Assembly: GCA_963830385.1 (NCBI GenBank)
Contig: CAWHMD010000008.1
Coordinates: 558,001-622,000, forward strand
Reading direction: 5' to 3'
Source: Bog-532 sp963830385
Lineage (GTDB): Bacteria; Actinomycetota; Actinomycetes; Streptosporangiales; Streptosporangiaceae
Length of the DNA stretch: 64,000 nt
Part shown: positions 24,415-33,168 of the stretch, piece after piece
Position numbering within the stretch: the first letter of the stretch is position 1
How the letters are laid out: each line of letters begins with the position of its first letter
Notes under the pieces: model-generated
What the model saw: the letters and a program-made list of their open reading frames with translations, nothing else
Told to the model about the DNA's origin: nothing
The model's database searches: none
Program-made: the position numbers and the translations under genes

Positions 24415-25638
24415 GTGGTTGAGCGTCCTTTGCATGCGGTTGTCCTGCCCGCTACCGACGCCGGCGGCCGGCTGCTGGAGCTGCTGGCGGCCGCGCTGGA
24501 CGGTACCGGCCCGGCCGTGCTGCCGCTGGACCCGGACCTGCCGCCCGGCCAGCTGGCCGCGATCCTGGACGCGTTCGCGCCGGCCGCCGTGCACACCACC
24601 GGCGGGGTGACCGCGCGGTCCGGGAGCCGCCCGGCCGGAGCGGACACGGCGGTGGTGATCGCCACGTCCGGGTCGACCGGGCAGCCCAAGGGGGTCGAGC
24701 TCAGCGCGGCCGCGCTGCGGCACTCGGCCCGGGCCACGCTGGACCGGGTCGGGGCGGCCGCCGGGCAGCGGTGGCTGCTGTGCCTGCCCGCCACCCACAT
24801 CGCCGGCATCCAGGTGCTGATCCGCTCGCTGGTGGCGGGCACCGACCCGGTGGTGACGGCCCGCGCCGAGCCGGACGTGCTGGCCGGGTCCGGCTGCGCG
24901 CACGTGTCGATCGTGCCGACCCAGCTGCGGCGGCTGATGGACGCCGACCCGGCCGCCGCCTGGGCCCGGGGGTTCGCCTCGGTCCTGCTGGGCGGGGCGG
25001 CCGCGCCGGCCGTGCTGGTCGGGTCCGCGCGGGCGGCCGGGGTGCCAGTGATCACCACCTACGGGATGAGCGAGACCTGCGGCGGCTGCGTCTACGACGG
25101 CCTGCCGCTGGACGGCGTGATGATCACCACAACCAGCGACGGGGATCGCGCCGGGGGCGGCCGGATCCGGATCAGCGGGCCGGTGCTGTTCTCCGGCTAC
25201 CGGGGACGCCCGGACCTGACCGCGGCGGCCATGGACGGTGCGTGGTTCGTCACATCCGACCTCGGGACGGTCGGCGACGGCGGCCGGCTGACGGTCCGCG
25301 GGCGCGCCGACGACGTGATCATCACTGGCGGCGAAAAGGTGGTCGCGGGCGAGGTCGCAGCCTTGCTGGAGACCTGTCCGGGGGTCCGCGAGGCGGCCGT
25401 GGTGGGCCGCCCGGACGCCGAATGGGGTGAACGGGTCACTGCGGTGATTGTTCCGGACAACCCGGCCCAACCACCGACCCTCGATCTGTTGTGTCGGCAT
25501 GTGCGAGAGCGTCTGCCACGTTACGCTCTGCCAAGGGAGCTCGTTTTGCGGCCGGCGATGCCGATGTTGCCAAGCGGCAAACCCGATCTCGAAACGCTCC
25601 GCCGGGAACAATCTCCGGCCGGGAACGTTACTAGTTAG
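24415..25638 (+). CDS. menE: o-Succinylbenzoate-CoA ligase MenE
   Basis: A 407-residue adenylate-forming enzyme. Core motifs are VVIATSGSTGQPKGVELS (P-loop), LCLPATHIAGIQVLIRSL, ITTYGMSETCGGCVYDG (A5), WFVTSDLGTV (A7, Asp), VRGRADDVIITGGEKV (A8 hinge) and LPSGKPDLETL (catalytic Lys in A10). It activates o-succinylbenzoate with ATP and CoA in menaquinone synthesis. The length is usual for short actinobacterial MenE. The GTG start at 24415 fits a leaderless promoter; longer in-frame starts would run into menC. Confidence 0.9.
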   Translation: MVERPLHAVVLPATDAGGRLLELLAAALDGTGPAVLPLDPDLPPGQLAAILDAFAPAAVHTTGGVTARSGSRPAGADTAVVIATSGSTGQPKGVELSAAALRHSARATLDRVGAAAGQRWLLCLPATHIAGIQVLIRSLVAGTDPVVTARAEPDVLAGSGCAHVSIVPTQLRRLMDADPAAAWARGFASVLLGGAAAPAVLVGSARAAGVPVITTYGMSETCGGCVYDGLPLDGVMITTTSDGDRAGGGRIRISGPVLFSGYRGRPDLTAAAMDGAWFVTSDLGTVGDGGRLTVRGRADDVIITGGEKVVAGEVAALLETCPGVREAAVVGRPDAEWGERVTAVIVPDNPAQPPTLDLLCRHVRERLPRYALPRELVLRPAMPMLPSGKPDLETLRREQSPAGNVTS

Positions 25639-25779
25639 TGCCCGCGCGGACGCCGCAAAGCAGGTGCTGCGCAGCGCAGCGGGCTCCTAGACGAAGGCGC
25701 CCGCAGGCGTCTTGAGCTGAGCACGATGAACGGTACGCCCATCGTGCACGTGTCAAGAGGAGAAGGAGGGAGGTGTCGC

Positions 25780-27144
25780 ATGCCACGGACCGCAGTCGCC
25801 ACACCGGTCGAGACCAACTCGAAGGGGAACGGTGAGGCCGGCAAGATGCGCGTGGACGACCTGATCGAGCGAGGGCGCAGCCAGGGTCACCTGTCCCTCT
25901 CCGAGCTACGTACTGCCTTCGAGCAGGCGGGCATTGCCCCTGCCGAGGGTCGTTCCATCCTGCGCGAGCTCACCGACGCGGGCGTTCGCATGGCGAACGA
26001 GCCGGTTAAGGGCAAGCGTGCGGTGAAGGACTCGACCGCCAAGGCCAGCACGGCCAAGGTCACCGGCCGGGCCAAGACCGCGACCACGAAGGACGCCGAC
26101 GCCGGGGACGCTTCCCAGGCGACGGGGACCAAGGGTGCGATCGACGCTGACGACGCCGAGATCGAGGCGGAAGCCGAGGCGGTGGCGCTGGCCAGCGACA
26201 AGTTCGCCGAGGCGGACCTGGACGACCAGGGCCCGGCCATGGGCGACTCGGTGCACACGTACCTGAAGTCGATCGGCCGGACCAGCCTGCTCACGGCCGA
26301 GCAGGAGGTCGACCTGGCCAAGCGGATCGAGGCTGGCCTGTTCGCCGAGCACAAGCTGGACACCGAGCCGGACCTCGACGAGGACTACCGCCGGGACCTG
26401 CAGCTGGTGGCCGAGGACGGCCACCGGGCCAAGTCGCACATGCTCGAGGCCAACCTCCGGCTGGTCGTGTCGGTGGCCAAGAAGTACACCGACCGTGGCC
26501 TGTCGCTGCTGGACGTGGTGCAGGAGGGCAACCTCGGCCTGATCCGGGCCGTGGAGAAGTTCGACTACACCAAGGGCTACAAGTTCTCCACCTACGCCAT
26601 GTGGTGGATCCGCCAGGCCATCCAGCGCGGCTTCGCGGACTCGGCCCGGACCATCCGGCTGCCGGTCCACGTGCTGGAGATGCTGAGCAAGCTGAGCCGC
26701 GTCGAGCGGGACATGCACCAGCGTCTCGGCCGCGAGCCGACCCCGGAGGAGCTGGCCGTCGAGCTGGACCGGACCCCGGACCAGATCGAGGAGCTGCTGC
26801 GGACCAGCCGCCAGCCGATCAGCCTGGACTCCACCATCGGTGAGGACGGCGAGACCAGCATCGGCGACCTGATCGAGGACGTCGACGCCCCGGAAGCCTC
26901 CGAGATGGTGGACCGGCAGCTGATGGCCGAGCAGCTGCGCAGCGCGCTGGACGCGCTGACGCCGCGGGAGGCCACGATCATGTCCATGCGGTTCGGCCTC
27001 TACGACGGCAACCCGCACACCCTGGATGAGATCGGCCGGGCCCTGGGCCTGACCCGCGAGCGCATCCGCCAGCTGGAGAAGCAGTCGCTGTCCAAGCTGC
27101 GTCACCCGAGCCGCGCCCAGCCGCTGCTCGACTTCGCCAGCTGA
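25780..27144 (+). CDS. RNA polymerase sigma factor, primary type (HrdB/SigA-like)
   Basis: A 454-residue sigma-70 protein. There is a region 1.1-like N-terminus (MRVDDLIERGRSQGHLSLSELRTAFEQAG), an acidic/Ala/Lys linker (about 95-150), region 1.2 (DSVHTYLKSIGRTSLLTAEQEVDLAKRIE), the region 2 core (NLRLVVSVAKKYTDRGLSLLDVVQEGNLGLIRAVEKFDYTKG, split across the text here), region 3, and the region 4.2 HTH (TLDEIGRALGLTRERIRQLEKQSLSKLRHPSR). Both -10 and -35 recognition helices are complete. A very purine-rich Shine-Dalgarno (GGAGGGAGG) lies 7-8 nt before ATG 25780. Whether it is the principal factor or a close paralogue cannot be settled here. Confidence 0.9.
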   Translation: MPRTAVATPVETNSKGNGEAGKMRVDDLIERGRSQGHLSLSELRTAFEQAGIAPAEGRSILRELTDAGVRMANEPVKGKRAVKDSTAKASTAKVTGRAKTATTKDADAGDASQATGTKGAIDADDAEIEAEAEAVALASDKFAEADLDDQGPAMGDSVHTYLKSIGRTSLLTAEQEVDLAKRIEAGLFAEHKLDTEPDLDEDYRRDLQLVAEDGHRAKSHMLEANLRLVVSVAKKYTDRGLSLLDVVQEGNLGLIRAVEKFDYTKGYKFSTYAMWWIRQAIQRGFADSARTIRLPVHVLEMLSKLSRVERDMHQRLGREPTPEELAVELDRTPDQIEELLRTSRQPISLDSTIGEDGETSIGDLIEDVDAPEASEMVDRQLMAEQLRSALDALTPREATIMSMRFGLYDGNPHTLDEIGRALGLTRERIRQLEKQSLSKLRHPSRAQPLLDFAS

Positions 27145-27158
27145 CCACGCAAGTCCTG

Positions 27159-27190
27159 ATCCCCGTCGCCCCCGGGTGACGGGGATTTTT
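27159..27190 (+). terminator. Rho-independent terminator after the sigma factor gene
   Basis: ATCCCCGTC (27159-27167) and GACGGGGAT (27178-27186) form a perfect 9-bp stem around a 10-nt loop, followed directly by a T-run ending at 27190. It starts 14 nt after the sigma factor stop. It is the clearest intrinsic terminator I see in the window. Confidence 0.92.
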
Positions 27191-27219
27191 GCGTCCGCGG
27201 CCTGGGCGATACTCGGGGC

Positions 27220-27756
27220 ATGGCTGACTTCACGTACGCGGGGATGCTGCGGCCGGTGACGGCGGAGGACCTGCCGCTGCTGCGGCGGTTCCACGTCGAG
27301 CCGGGGCTGGTCGGGCTGGACTGGGCGGGTTACCGGGACCCGGAGGCGGTCGACCGGCGGTTCGCGGACGACCACTACCTGGGTGACCGGGACGGCACGC
27401 TGATGATCGACGACGGCTCGCGGCCCGGGGCGGCCGGGTTCGTCAACTTCCGGGGCAAGCAGTACGTGAACGTGCCGCACTGGGAGATCGGCGTCGCGCT
27501 GCTGCCGGAGCGCCGCGGCCAGGGGCTCGGGTGGCGGGCGCAGGCGCTGCTGTGTGACTACCTGTTCCAGCACACGCCCGCCTTCCGGATCGAGGCGTCC
27601 ACCCACGAGGAGAACCTGGCCGAGCAGCACGCGCTGGAAAAGGCCGGCTTCAAGCTCGAAGGGGTCGTCCGCGCGGCCGAATACCGGGACGGCCGCTACC
27701 GCAACGGCTACCTGTACAGCCGGCTGCGCAGCGACCCGGCCCCGGAACTGCCTTAG
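27220..27756 (+). CDS. GNAT family N-acetyltransferase
   Basis: A 178-residue GNAT of the RimJ/RimL-like class. The acetyl-CoA-binding P-loop region is IGVALLPERRGQGLGWRAQALL (R/QxxGxG/A), followed by RIEASTHEENLAEQHALEKAGFKLEGVVR, the typical strand 5 to helix 4 end. The acceptor substrate is unknown. GATACT at 27208-27213 precedes ATG by 6 nt (leaderless). Its TAG stop overlaps the TAA stop of the convergent LysR gene (27753-27756). Confidence 0.87.
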   Translation: MADFTYAGMLRPVTAEDLPLLRRFHVEPGLVGLDWAGYRDPEAVDRRFADDHYLGDRDGTLMIDDGSRPGAAGFVNFRGKQYVNVPHWEIGVALLPERRGQGLGWRAQALLCDYLFQHTPAFRIEASTHEENLAEQHALEKAGFKLEGVVRAAEYRDGRYRNGYLYSRLRSDPAPELP

Positions 27757-28628
27757 GGCCAGGGCCCTGTCCGCACGAACTCCAGGAAGCGGGCGGCGGG
27801 CGGGGACAGCGTGCGGTCGGTCCGCCAGGTGAGGCCGACCACCCGCTCGGCGCTTTCGGCCGCCAGCGGGACCCCGGCCGTCCCGGACAGGCCGGCGAAC
27901 GGCTCCGGCAGGATCGCGACGCCCAGGCCGGCGCCGACCAGGCCCTCGAGCGTGGCCAGGTCGCCGATCTCGAACGAGATCCGGCGCAGGGTCACGTTCT
28001 CGGCGGCCAGCAGCTCCTCCAGCAGCGACCGGAACCCGAACCCGGCCGGCGCGGTGACGAAGTCCTCGCCCGCCACTTCCTCCAGCCGCACCTGGTGCCG
28101 GGCGGCCAGCCGGTGCCCGGCCGGTACCACCAGCACCAGGCGCTGCCGCTGGACCGGGAGCCAGCCGTGCGGGTCACCGGGCCGGGGCGAGGTCACCGCC
28201 AGCTCGGACTGGCCGGAGGCCAGGTCGCGCAGGATCTCGTGGCTGGTCTCCTGGCGCAGCGCCACCCGGACGGACGGGGCCTGCTGCCGGAAGTCGTGCA
28301 GCAGCCGCGGCACCAGCGAGGTGGCCATCGAGTTCAGGAACGCCAGCCGGACCGTGCCGGTGCCCGGGTCGAGCAGCTCGGCCAGGTCGGCCCGCAGCCG
28401 GTCGTAGCGGCGGGTGATGTCGGCCGCCGCCGCGAGCACCAGGTCACCGTACGGGTTGGGCTGCACGCCGGCCGCGTCCCGTTCGAACAGCCGGGTACCC
28501 AGCTCGTGCTCGGCCCGGGCCAGCAGCCGGGACAGCGTCGGCTGGGTTGTCCGCAGGACCGCGGCGGCGTCGGTGATCTGTCCATGTTCGGCCAGCGTCA
28601 GCAGCCGGGCCAGGTCATCAATGTCCAC
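27753..28628 (-). CDS. LysR family transcriptional regulator
   Basis: A 291-residue LTTR. The N-terminal HTH is LARLLTLAEHGQITDAAAVLRTTQPTLSRLLARAEHELG (about 5-43), followed by the linker helix and a substrate-binding domain ending FLEFVRTGPWP. It is divergent from an MFS transporter gene, which it probably controls. TATAAT on the minus strand (28642-28637) is 8 nt before the GTG start, an unusually good -10 box for a leaderless transcript. The shared 83-bp region holds an ATACGT/ACGTAT pair (28640-28645, 28680-28685). Confidence 0.9.
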   Translation of the reverse strand: MDIDDLARLLTLAEHGQITDAAAVLRTTQPTLSRLLARAEHELGTRLFERDAAGVQPNPYGDLVLAAAADITRRYDRLRADLAELLDPGTGTVRLAFLNSMATSLVPRLLHDFRQQAPSVRVALRQETSHEILRDLASGQSELAVTSPRPGDPHGWLPVQRQRLVLVVPAGHRLAARHQVRLEEVAGEDFVTAPAGFGFRSLLEELLAAENVTLRRISFEIGDLATLEGLVGAGLGVAILPEPFAGLSGTAGVPLAAESAERVVGLTWRTDRTLSPPAARFLEFVRTGPWP

Positions 28629-28711
28629 ACCCAGCGATTATACGTTTTCTGAATTTTCCTGATGATTCTCATGCATTTGACGTATCTGGATCTCACGCGC
28701 AGGCTCGTTAA

Positions 28712-29965
28712 GTGCGATCAAATATCCGGGACTCAGCGGCCGCCGCCAGCGAGCGGCAGCACGAGGGCTACCGTCCCGGTGATCCGGCCCACCGGAGGAT
28801 CGCGGTCGTGCTGTTCGCCGCCGGGGTGGCCACGTTCGCGCTGATGTACAGCACCCAGGCCCTGCTGCCCGAGCTGGCCCGCTCGTTCGCCATCTCCGAC
28901 GCCGACAGCACGCTGTCGGTGTCGCTGACCACCGCCGGGCTGGGCGTGACCCTGCTGTTCACCGGGCCCGTCTCGGAGGTGCTGGGCCGGACCCGGCTCA
29001 TCCACACCTCGCTGCTGGCCTCGGCGATCATCGGGCTGGCCTGCGCCGTCGCCCCGAACTGGGACACGCTGCTGGTACTGCGGCTGCTGCAGGGCGTCGC
29101 GCTGGCCGGGCTGCCCGCCGTGGCCACCGCCTACCTGCGGGAGGAGATGCACCCGGACGGGTACGCGCGCACCGCGGGCCTGTACGTGGGCGGCACCGCG
29201 CTCGGCGGGATGAGCGGCCGCCTGATCACCGGGGGTGTGGGCGACGCGGCGGGCTGGCGGTGGGCGCTGGCCGCGGTGGCCGCGGTGGGGCTGGCCTGTG
29301 CGGTGCTGGTGCTGGTGCTGCTGCCCCGGTCACGGAACTTCGTGCCCGTCCCGGCCCGGCCGCGGTACCTGGTCACGATGACCCGGCGGGCGCTGTCCGA
29401 CCCCGGGCTGCTCGCCGTGTACGGGATCGGCGCCTGCGCCATGGGCGCGTTCGTGGCGGTGTACAACGCGATCGGGTTCCGGCTCACCTCGGCCCCCTAC
29501 CACCTGAGCCTGGGCCAGGAGAGCCTGGTGTTCCTGATCTACCCGGTCGGCACGGTGACCTCGGCCCTGGCCGGGCGGATGGTCGAGCGGCACTCCCGGC
29601 GCACCGTGGTGCCGGCCGGCGTGCTGATCACCATGGCCGGGGTGGCGCTGACCCTGCTGGGGCCGCTGCCGCTGGTGGTGCTGGGGGTGGCCGTGATGAC
29701 CGCGGGCTTCTTCGTGGTGCACGGGGTGGCCAGCGGCTGGGTCCCGGTCCGGGCCGCCGCGGGCGGGGTGGCGGCCGCCCAGGCCGCGTCGCTGTACCTG
29801 TTCGCCTACTACCTGGGGTCGTCGGTGTTCGGCGGGCTGGCGGGACGGGTCTGGGTCACCGGGGCCTGGCCCGCCGTCGTGGCGACGGTGCTGGCCCTGC
29901 TGGCGGTCTGCGGGGGCCTGACGTTCTGGCTGCGGCGGATACCGGCGCTAGCATCGGCTAGGTGA
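28712..29965 (+). CDS. MFS transporter (12-TM, YnfM/CynX-like)
   Basis: A 417-residue, 12-helix permease. After a hydrophilic start of about 28 residues, TM1 is VVLFAAGVATFALMYSTQALLPEL, with FTGPVSEVLGRTRLIHTSLL as motif A and LYVGGTALGGMSGRLITGGVGDAAGWRWAL as motif C/TM5. It is an inner-membrane exporter of unknown substrate, divergent from its likely LysR regulator. Its stop codon overlaps the fdhD start (GTGA, 29962-29965), so the two are co-translated, which is an unexpected partner for fdhD. Confidence 0.87.
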   Translation: MRSNIRDSAAAASERQHEGYRPGDPAHRRIAVVLFAAGVATFALMYSTQALLPELARSFAISDADSTLSVSLTTAGLGVTLLFTGPVSEVLGRTRLIHTSLLASAIIGLACAVAPNWDTLLVLRLLQGVALAGLPAVATAYLREEMHPDGYARTAGLYVGGTALGGMSGRLITGGVGDAAGWRWALAAVAAVGLACAVLVLVLLPRSRNFVPVPARPRYLVTMTRRALSDPGLLAVYGIGACAMGAFVAVYNAIGFRLTSAPYHLSLGQESLVFLIYPVGTVTSALAGRMVERHSRRTVVPAGVLITMAGVALTLLGPLPLVVLGVAVMTAGFFVVHGVASGWVPVRAAAGGVAAAQAASLYLFAYYLGSSVFGGLAGRVWVTGAWPAVVATVLALLAVCGGLTFWLRRIPALASAR

Positions 29966-30822
29966 GCACCAGGACGCAGCGGCGCCGCATCCAGCGCATC
30001 TCGGCCGCGGCCGGCGGCCCGGCCGGGGCGCGGGCCGATCTGCTGGCGGTCGAGGAACCGCTGGAGATCCGGATCGGCGGGCAGCCGCTGACCGTGACCA
30101 TGCGCACCCCCGGCGACGACCTCGACCTGGCGGCCGGGTTCCTGTTCACCGAGGGCCTGCTGCCAGTCGCCGTCGACCTGCGGCAGATCCGCATGTGCGA
30201 CGAGAACGTGGCCGACGCGACGCTGGAGGTGGCCGACCTGCCGTCGCCCGCCGAGCTGGAGCGGGCCACCGACGCACGGCGCGCCCAGAAAAAGGCTCAG
30301 CGGAACTTCCTCACCACCAGCGCCTGCGGCGTCTGCGGCAAGGAGAGCATCGACGCCATCCGGGTCCGTTCCCGTTACGACCTCACCGCCGACCAGGTCC
30401 AGGTCTCCCCCGCGGTGCTGGCGTCGCTGCCGGACCGGCTGCGCGAGGCCCAGCGGGTGTTCGCCAGCACCGGCGGCCTGCACGCGGCCGGGCTGTTCAG
30501 CGCGGACGGGGAGCTGGCGGTGCTGCGCGAGGACGTGGGCCGCCACAACGCGGTCGACAAGGCGATCGGCTGGGCCCTGCGGGCCGGGCGGCTGCCGCTG
30601 ACCGCCCACATCCTCATGGTCAGCGGCCGGGCCTCGTTCGAGCTGGTGCAGAAGGCCGCCGTGGCCGGGATCCCGGTGCTGGCGGCGGTGTCCGCGCCGT
30701 CCTCGCTGGCGGCCGACCTGGCCGAGGAAACCGGCATGACGCTGGTCGGTTTCCTGCGCGGCAGCTCGATGAACGGGTACACCGGCCTGCACCGGCTGAC
30801 CGGCGTAATCGCGCCCGCCTGA
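29962..30822 (+). CDS. fdhD: FdhD, formate dehydrogenase accessory sulfurtransferase
   Basis: A 286-residue protein carrying the sulfur-transfer cysteines in TSACGVCGKESID (Cys122 and Cys125). The conserved EDVGRHNAVDKAIGWAL and MVSGRASFELVQKAAVAGIPVLAAVSAPSSLA follow. FdhD moves sulfur from a cysteine desulfurase to the bis-MGD molybdenum cofactor of formate dehydrogenase. No formate dehydrogenase gene is in this window. The GTG start overlaps the MFS stop. Confidence 0.93.
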   Translation: MSTRTQRRRIQRISAAAGGPAGARADLLAVEEPLEIRIGGQPLTVTMRTPGDDLDLAAGFLFTEGLLPVAVDLRQIRMCDENVADATLEVADLPSPAELERATDARRAQKKAQRNFLTTSACGVCGKESIDAIRVRSRYDLTADQVQVSPAVLASLPDRLREAQRVFASTGGLHAAGLFSADGELAVLREDVGRHNAVDKAIGWALRAGRLPLTAHILMVSGRASFELVQKAAVAGIPVLAAVSAPSSLAADLAEETGMTLVGFLRGSSMNGYTGLHRLTGVIAPA

Positions 30823-30955
30823 GCTGCGCAACCCGACTGCAATCCGGCCGCAACCGGGCGGGTGACGGGGCGGTAACAGAATCCAGCAAATGAGGCAACA
30901 AACCATTGAGCGCTTTTGGGCGTATCAATCATGTCTGCCTTTGCTGGAGGTACAG

Positions 30956-31453
30956 GTGACCGACGAGGTGGTGACCCAGCTGTACAGCCGCCACTACCGT
31001 TCGCTGGTCGGGCTGGCTGGCCTGCTGGTACGGGACGAGCCGACGGCCGAAGAGGTGGTGCAGGACTGCTTCATCGCCCTGCACGGCGGCTGGCACCGGC
31101 TGCGCGACGAGACCAAGGCCCTGGCCTACCTCCGGCAGGCGGTGGTGAACCGGTCCCGTTCGGTGCTGCGGCATCGCGGCGTGGTCGACCGCAACGTGCT
31201 CAGGCCCGAACCGGACATGCCCAGCGCCGAGCAGGATGCCATCACCCGGCTGGAGCACAGCGAAGTGGTGGCGGCGCTGCGGTCGCTGCCGGGCCGGCAG
31301 CGGCAGGCGCTCGTCCTGCGCTACTACGCCGACCTGTCCGAAGCCCAGATCGCCGAGATGATGGGCATCAGCAAGGGAGCGGTGAAGAGCCACACCGCCC
31401 GCGGCATGGTCACCCTGCGCGTGGCCCTGGACCAGCTGCTGCCCACCGCCTGA
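30956..31453 (+). CDS. ECF-type sigma-70 family RNA polymerase sigma factor
   Basis: A 165-residue ECF sigma factor with only regions 2 and 4. Region 2 includes LYSRHYRSLVGLAGLLVRDEPTAEEVVQDCFIALHGGW; region 4 includes LRSLPGRQRQALVLRYYADLSEAQIAEMMGISKGAVKSHTARG. It resembles the SigE-type ECFs of actinobacteria. GGAGG (30946-30950) is 5 nt before GTG 30956, which is preferred over the ATG at 30890. No anti-sigma factor gene is adjacent; the next gene encodes a small secreted protein. Confidence 0.88.
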   Translation: MTDEVVTQLYSRHYRSLVGLAGLLVRDEPTAEEVVQDCFIALHGGWHRLRDETKALAYLRQAVVNRSRSVLRHRGVVDRNVLRPEPDMPSAEQDAITRLEHSEVVAALRSLPGRQRQALVLRYYADLSEAQIAEMMGISKGAVKSHTARGMVTLRVALDQLLPTA

Positions 31454-31554
31454 GGACCTTGGTCCTCTGGCCGGGGTCCTGAGGTGTAGCGGCCGCCCGG
31501 GCGGGGGACGTAAGCAGATGTTCGCGCAGTGCTCACGGCCCGGGGGGAGCGGCC

Positions 31555-31977
31555 ATGAGGATCACGCAAGTAGCGGCAGTCGCCGTGGTGGCGTTCGCCA
31601 GCGGCGGCGTCGGCGCGCTGAGTGTGTTCACGCTCGGCGGCGCGCACGCCGCCCCGTCCGGCCCGGTGGCCCTGGTAGCGGGCAGCTACGACGGGACCAA
31701 GCCGTCCACCATCCAGTTCTCGGGCGACGCCGGTGACGTGGTGACCGGGATCAAGTGGTCAGCCTGGGGCAGCGAGTCGGCGACGGGAAAAGGCACCGTC
31801 GGGTACGACAACTGCACCCCGAACTGCGCCGCGGGCACCACCAGGTACCTGCCCGCCACGATCACGCTGTCGGCCCCCGACGCCCAGGGTCAGTGGACGG
31901 TGATCACCGAGGCCGAGCAGGGGCGGACCACCACGTTCTCGCTGACCGGGCACTGGGCGCAGGGCGCGGCACCGTAG
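31555..31977 (+). CDS. Secreted protein of unknown function
   Basis: A 140-residue protein with a Sec signal peptide: MRITQVAAVAVVAFASGGVGALSVF, then LGGAHAAP with probable cleavage after AHA (about residue 32). The mature part (about 108 residues) contains two cysteines (YDNCTPNCAAG) likely to form a disulfide and looks beta-rich (STIQFSGDAGDVVTGIKWSAWG). I recognise no family. It lies 101 bp after the ECF sigma factor in the same direction, so it may be a target of that factor. Confidence 0.72.
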   Translation: MRITQVAAVAVVAFASGGVGALSVFTLGGAHAAPSGPVALVAGSYDGTKPSTIQFSGDAGDVVTGIKWSAWGSESATGKGTVGYDNCTPNCAAGTTRYLPATITLSAPDAQGQWTVITEAEQGRTTTFSLTGHWAQGAAP

Positions 31978-32020
31978 CGGACGGGCGCTGGCTGGTGCCG
32001 CGCCGGCGGGTGCGGCGCTA

Positions 32021-32035
32021 GCTGGCTCGGCCAGC
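32021..32035. terminator. Hairpin downstream of the secreted protein gene
   Basis: GCTGGC-TCG-GCCAGC, a perfect 6-bp stem 43 nt after the stop codon, without a T-run. A possible weak terminator. Confidence 0.35.
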
Positions 32036-32041
32036 CGGGCT

Positions 32042-32290
32042 GTGCTGGCCGCCGGCCTGGACTGGGAGATGCTGCTGACCGAGCCGCGGCTGGCGCTCGG
32101 CCAGGCGGTGGCGTTCGTCCCCCAGTCGGCCGCCGGCCGCTACGGCGGCGACGACCTGGTGTTCATCCCGGTCGCTGACCTGGCGCCGACCGAGGTCGTC
32201 ATCGCCTGGCCCGAGGTGTCCCGTTCCCCCGCGGTGGCCGCCTTCGTCCGCATCGCCCTGTCACGCAATCCAGCAAAACGGGCCGGCTGA
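32042..32290 (+). pseudogene. C-terminal remnant of a LysR-type regulator
   Basis: An 82-codon open frame whose product resembles the end of a LysR substrate-binding domain: LALGQAVAFVPQSAAGRYGGDDLVFIPVADLAPTEVVIAWP (in pieces), then SRSPAVAAFVRIAL. The HTH and the first half of the effector domain are missing. No in-frame continuation upstream restores them, so this is probably a decayed gene. It sits at the end of the secreted-protein region, convergent with SMP-30. It could be expressed as a short protein, but that seems unlikely. Confidence 0.6.
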
Positions 32291-32301
32291 CCCGGGGCTG
32301 G

Positions 32302-33165
32302 CTAGCCCGCGAACGTGCCCAGGGGCAGGCCGCGGACGCCCGGCTTGACGCGGAACAGGGCGCCAGCCTGGGGCTCGGCGTCGTCGGGGAGGTTCTCGCG
32401 GGAGGTGGTGATGTAGAGCTCGTCCAGGTCCGGGCCGCCGAAGGTGCAGGCGGTGACCTGGCTGGGCGGGACCTCGATCACCTCGTCGAGTTTGCCGTCG
32501 GTGGTGTAGCGGTGCACGGCGTGGCCGCCGTAGATGGCGACCCACAGGCCACCGCCGGCGTCCAGGCACATGCCGTCGGGGGCACCCTGGGGGGTGCCGT
32601 GATCGGGATCAACGTACACCAGCGGCCGGCGGCCGGACGGTGTCCCGGTGGCGGGGTCGTAGTCGAACACGTCGACCCGGTGGGTGGGGGTGTCGATGTA
32701 GTACATGGTGTCACCGGCGGGATTCCAGGCCACACCGTTGGAGATCGTCACGTTCCCGAACACCTCGGTGATCGTGCCGTCCGGGTCGAACCGGTAGAAC
32801 GCCCCGCGCGGGCCGCCCTGGTCGTACGGCATCGACCCGCAGAAGAACCGGCCCTGGCGGTCCACGCCGCCATCGTTCATGCGGATGCCGGCGTCGGTGA
32901 ACGCGGTCTGCACCGGCCCGGGCTGCCCGTCCGGGTCCAGCAGCACGAAGCCGTGCTCGATCCCGACGACCAGGCCGCCGCCGGCCCGGGGCCGCATGGC
33001 GGCCGCGATCTTGTCGACGTGCTGGCGCCCGATCGACCCGTCGGCGGCCATCGTCAAGATGTCGCCGTCGAGCATGTCCACCCAGCGCAGACGGCCAGCC
33101 ACCGAGTCCCAGATCGGGCCTTCGCCGTGATAGGTGCAGACGCCGGTGAACTGTTCAGCCTTCAT
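32302..33165 (-). CDS. SMP-30/gluconolactonase/LRE family protein
   Basis: A 287-residue six-bladed beta-propeller lactonase. Metal ligands are visible as Glu15 (GEGPIWD), Asn143 (ISNGVAW) and Asp197 (GAPDGMC), plus the RMNDGGVDRQGRFFCGSM strand. It is expected to hydrolyse a sugar lactone to the aldonic acid in the cytoplasm. It starts 3 nt after the GH5 stop in the same operon. With the divergent SDR it could form an oxidative route, sugar to lactone to acid. The sugar is unknown. Confidence 0.9.
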   Translation of the reverse strand: MKAEQFTGVCTYHGEGPIWDSVAGRLRWVDMLDGDILTMAADGSIGRQHVDKIAAAMRPRAGGGLVVGIEHGFVLLDPDGQPGPVQTAFTDAGIRMNDGGVDRQGRFFCGSMPYDQGGPRGAFYRFDPDGTITEVFGNVTISNGVAWNPAGDTMYYIDTPTHRVDVFDYDPATGTPSGRRPLVYVDPDHGTPQGAPDGMCLDAGGGLWVAIYGGHAVHRYTTDGKLDEVIEVPPSQVTACTFGGPDLDELYITTSRENLPDDAEPQAGALFRVKPGVRGLPLGTFAG

Positions 33166-33168
33166 GAC

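Noticed and set aside
24396..25611. Upstream part of the long minus-strand frame that contains the menD N-terminus
   Set aside because: This part is antisense to menE and has no homologous features; only the section from 23391 downward is menD.
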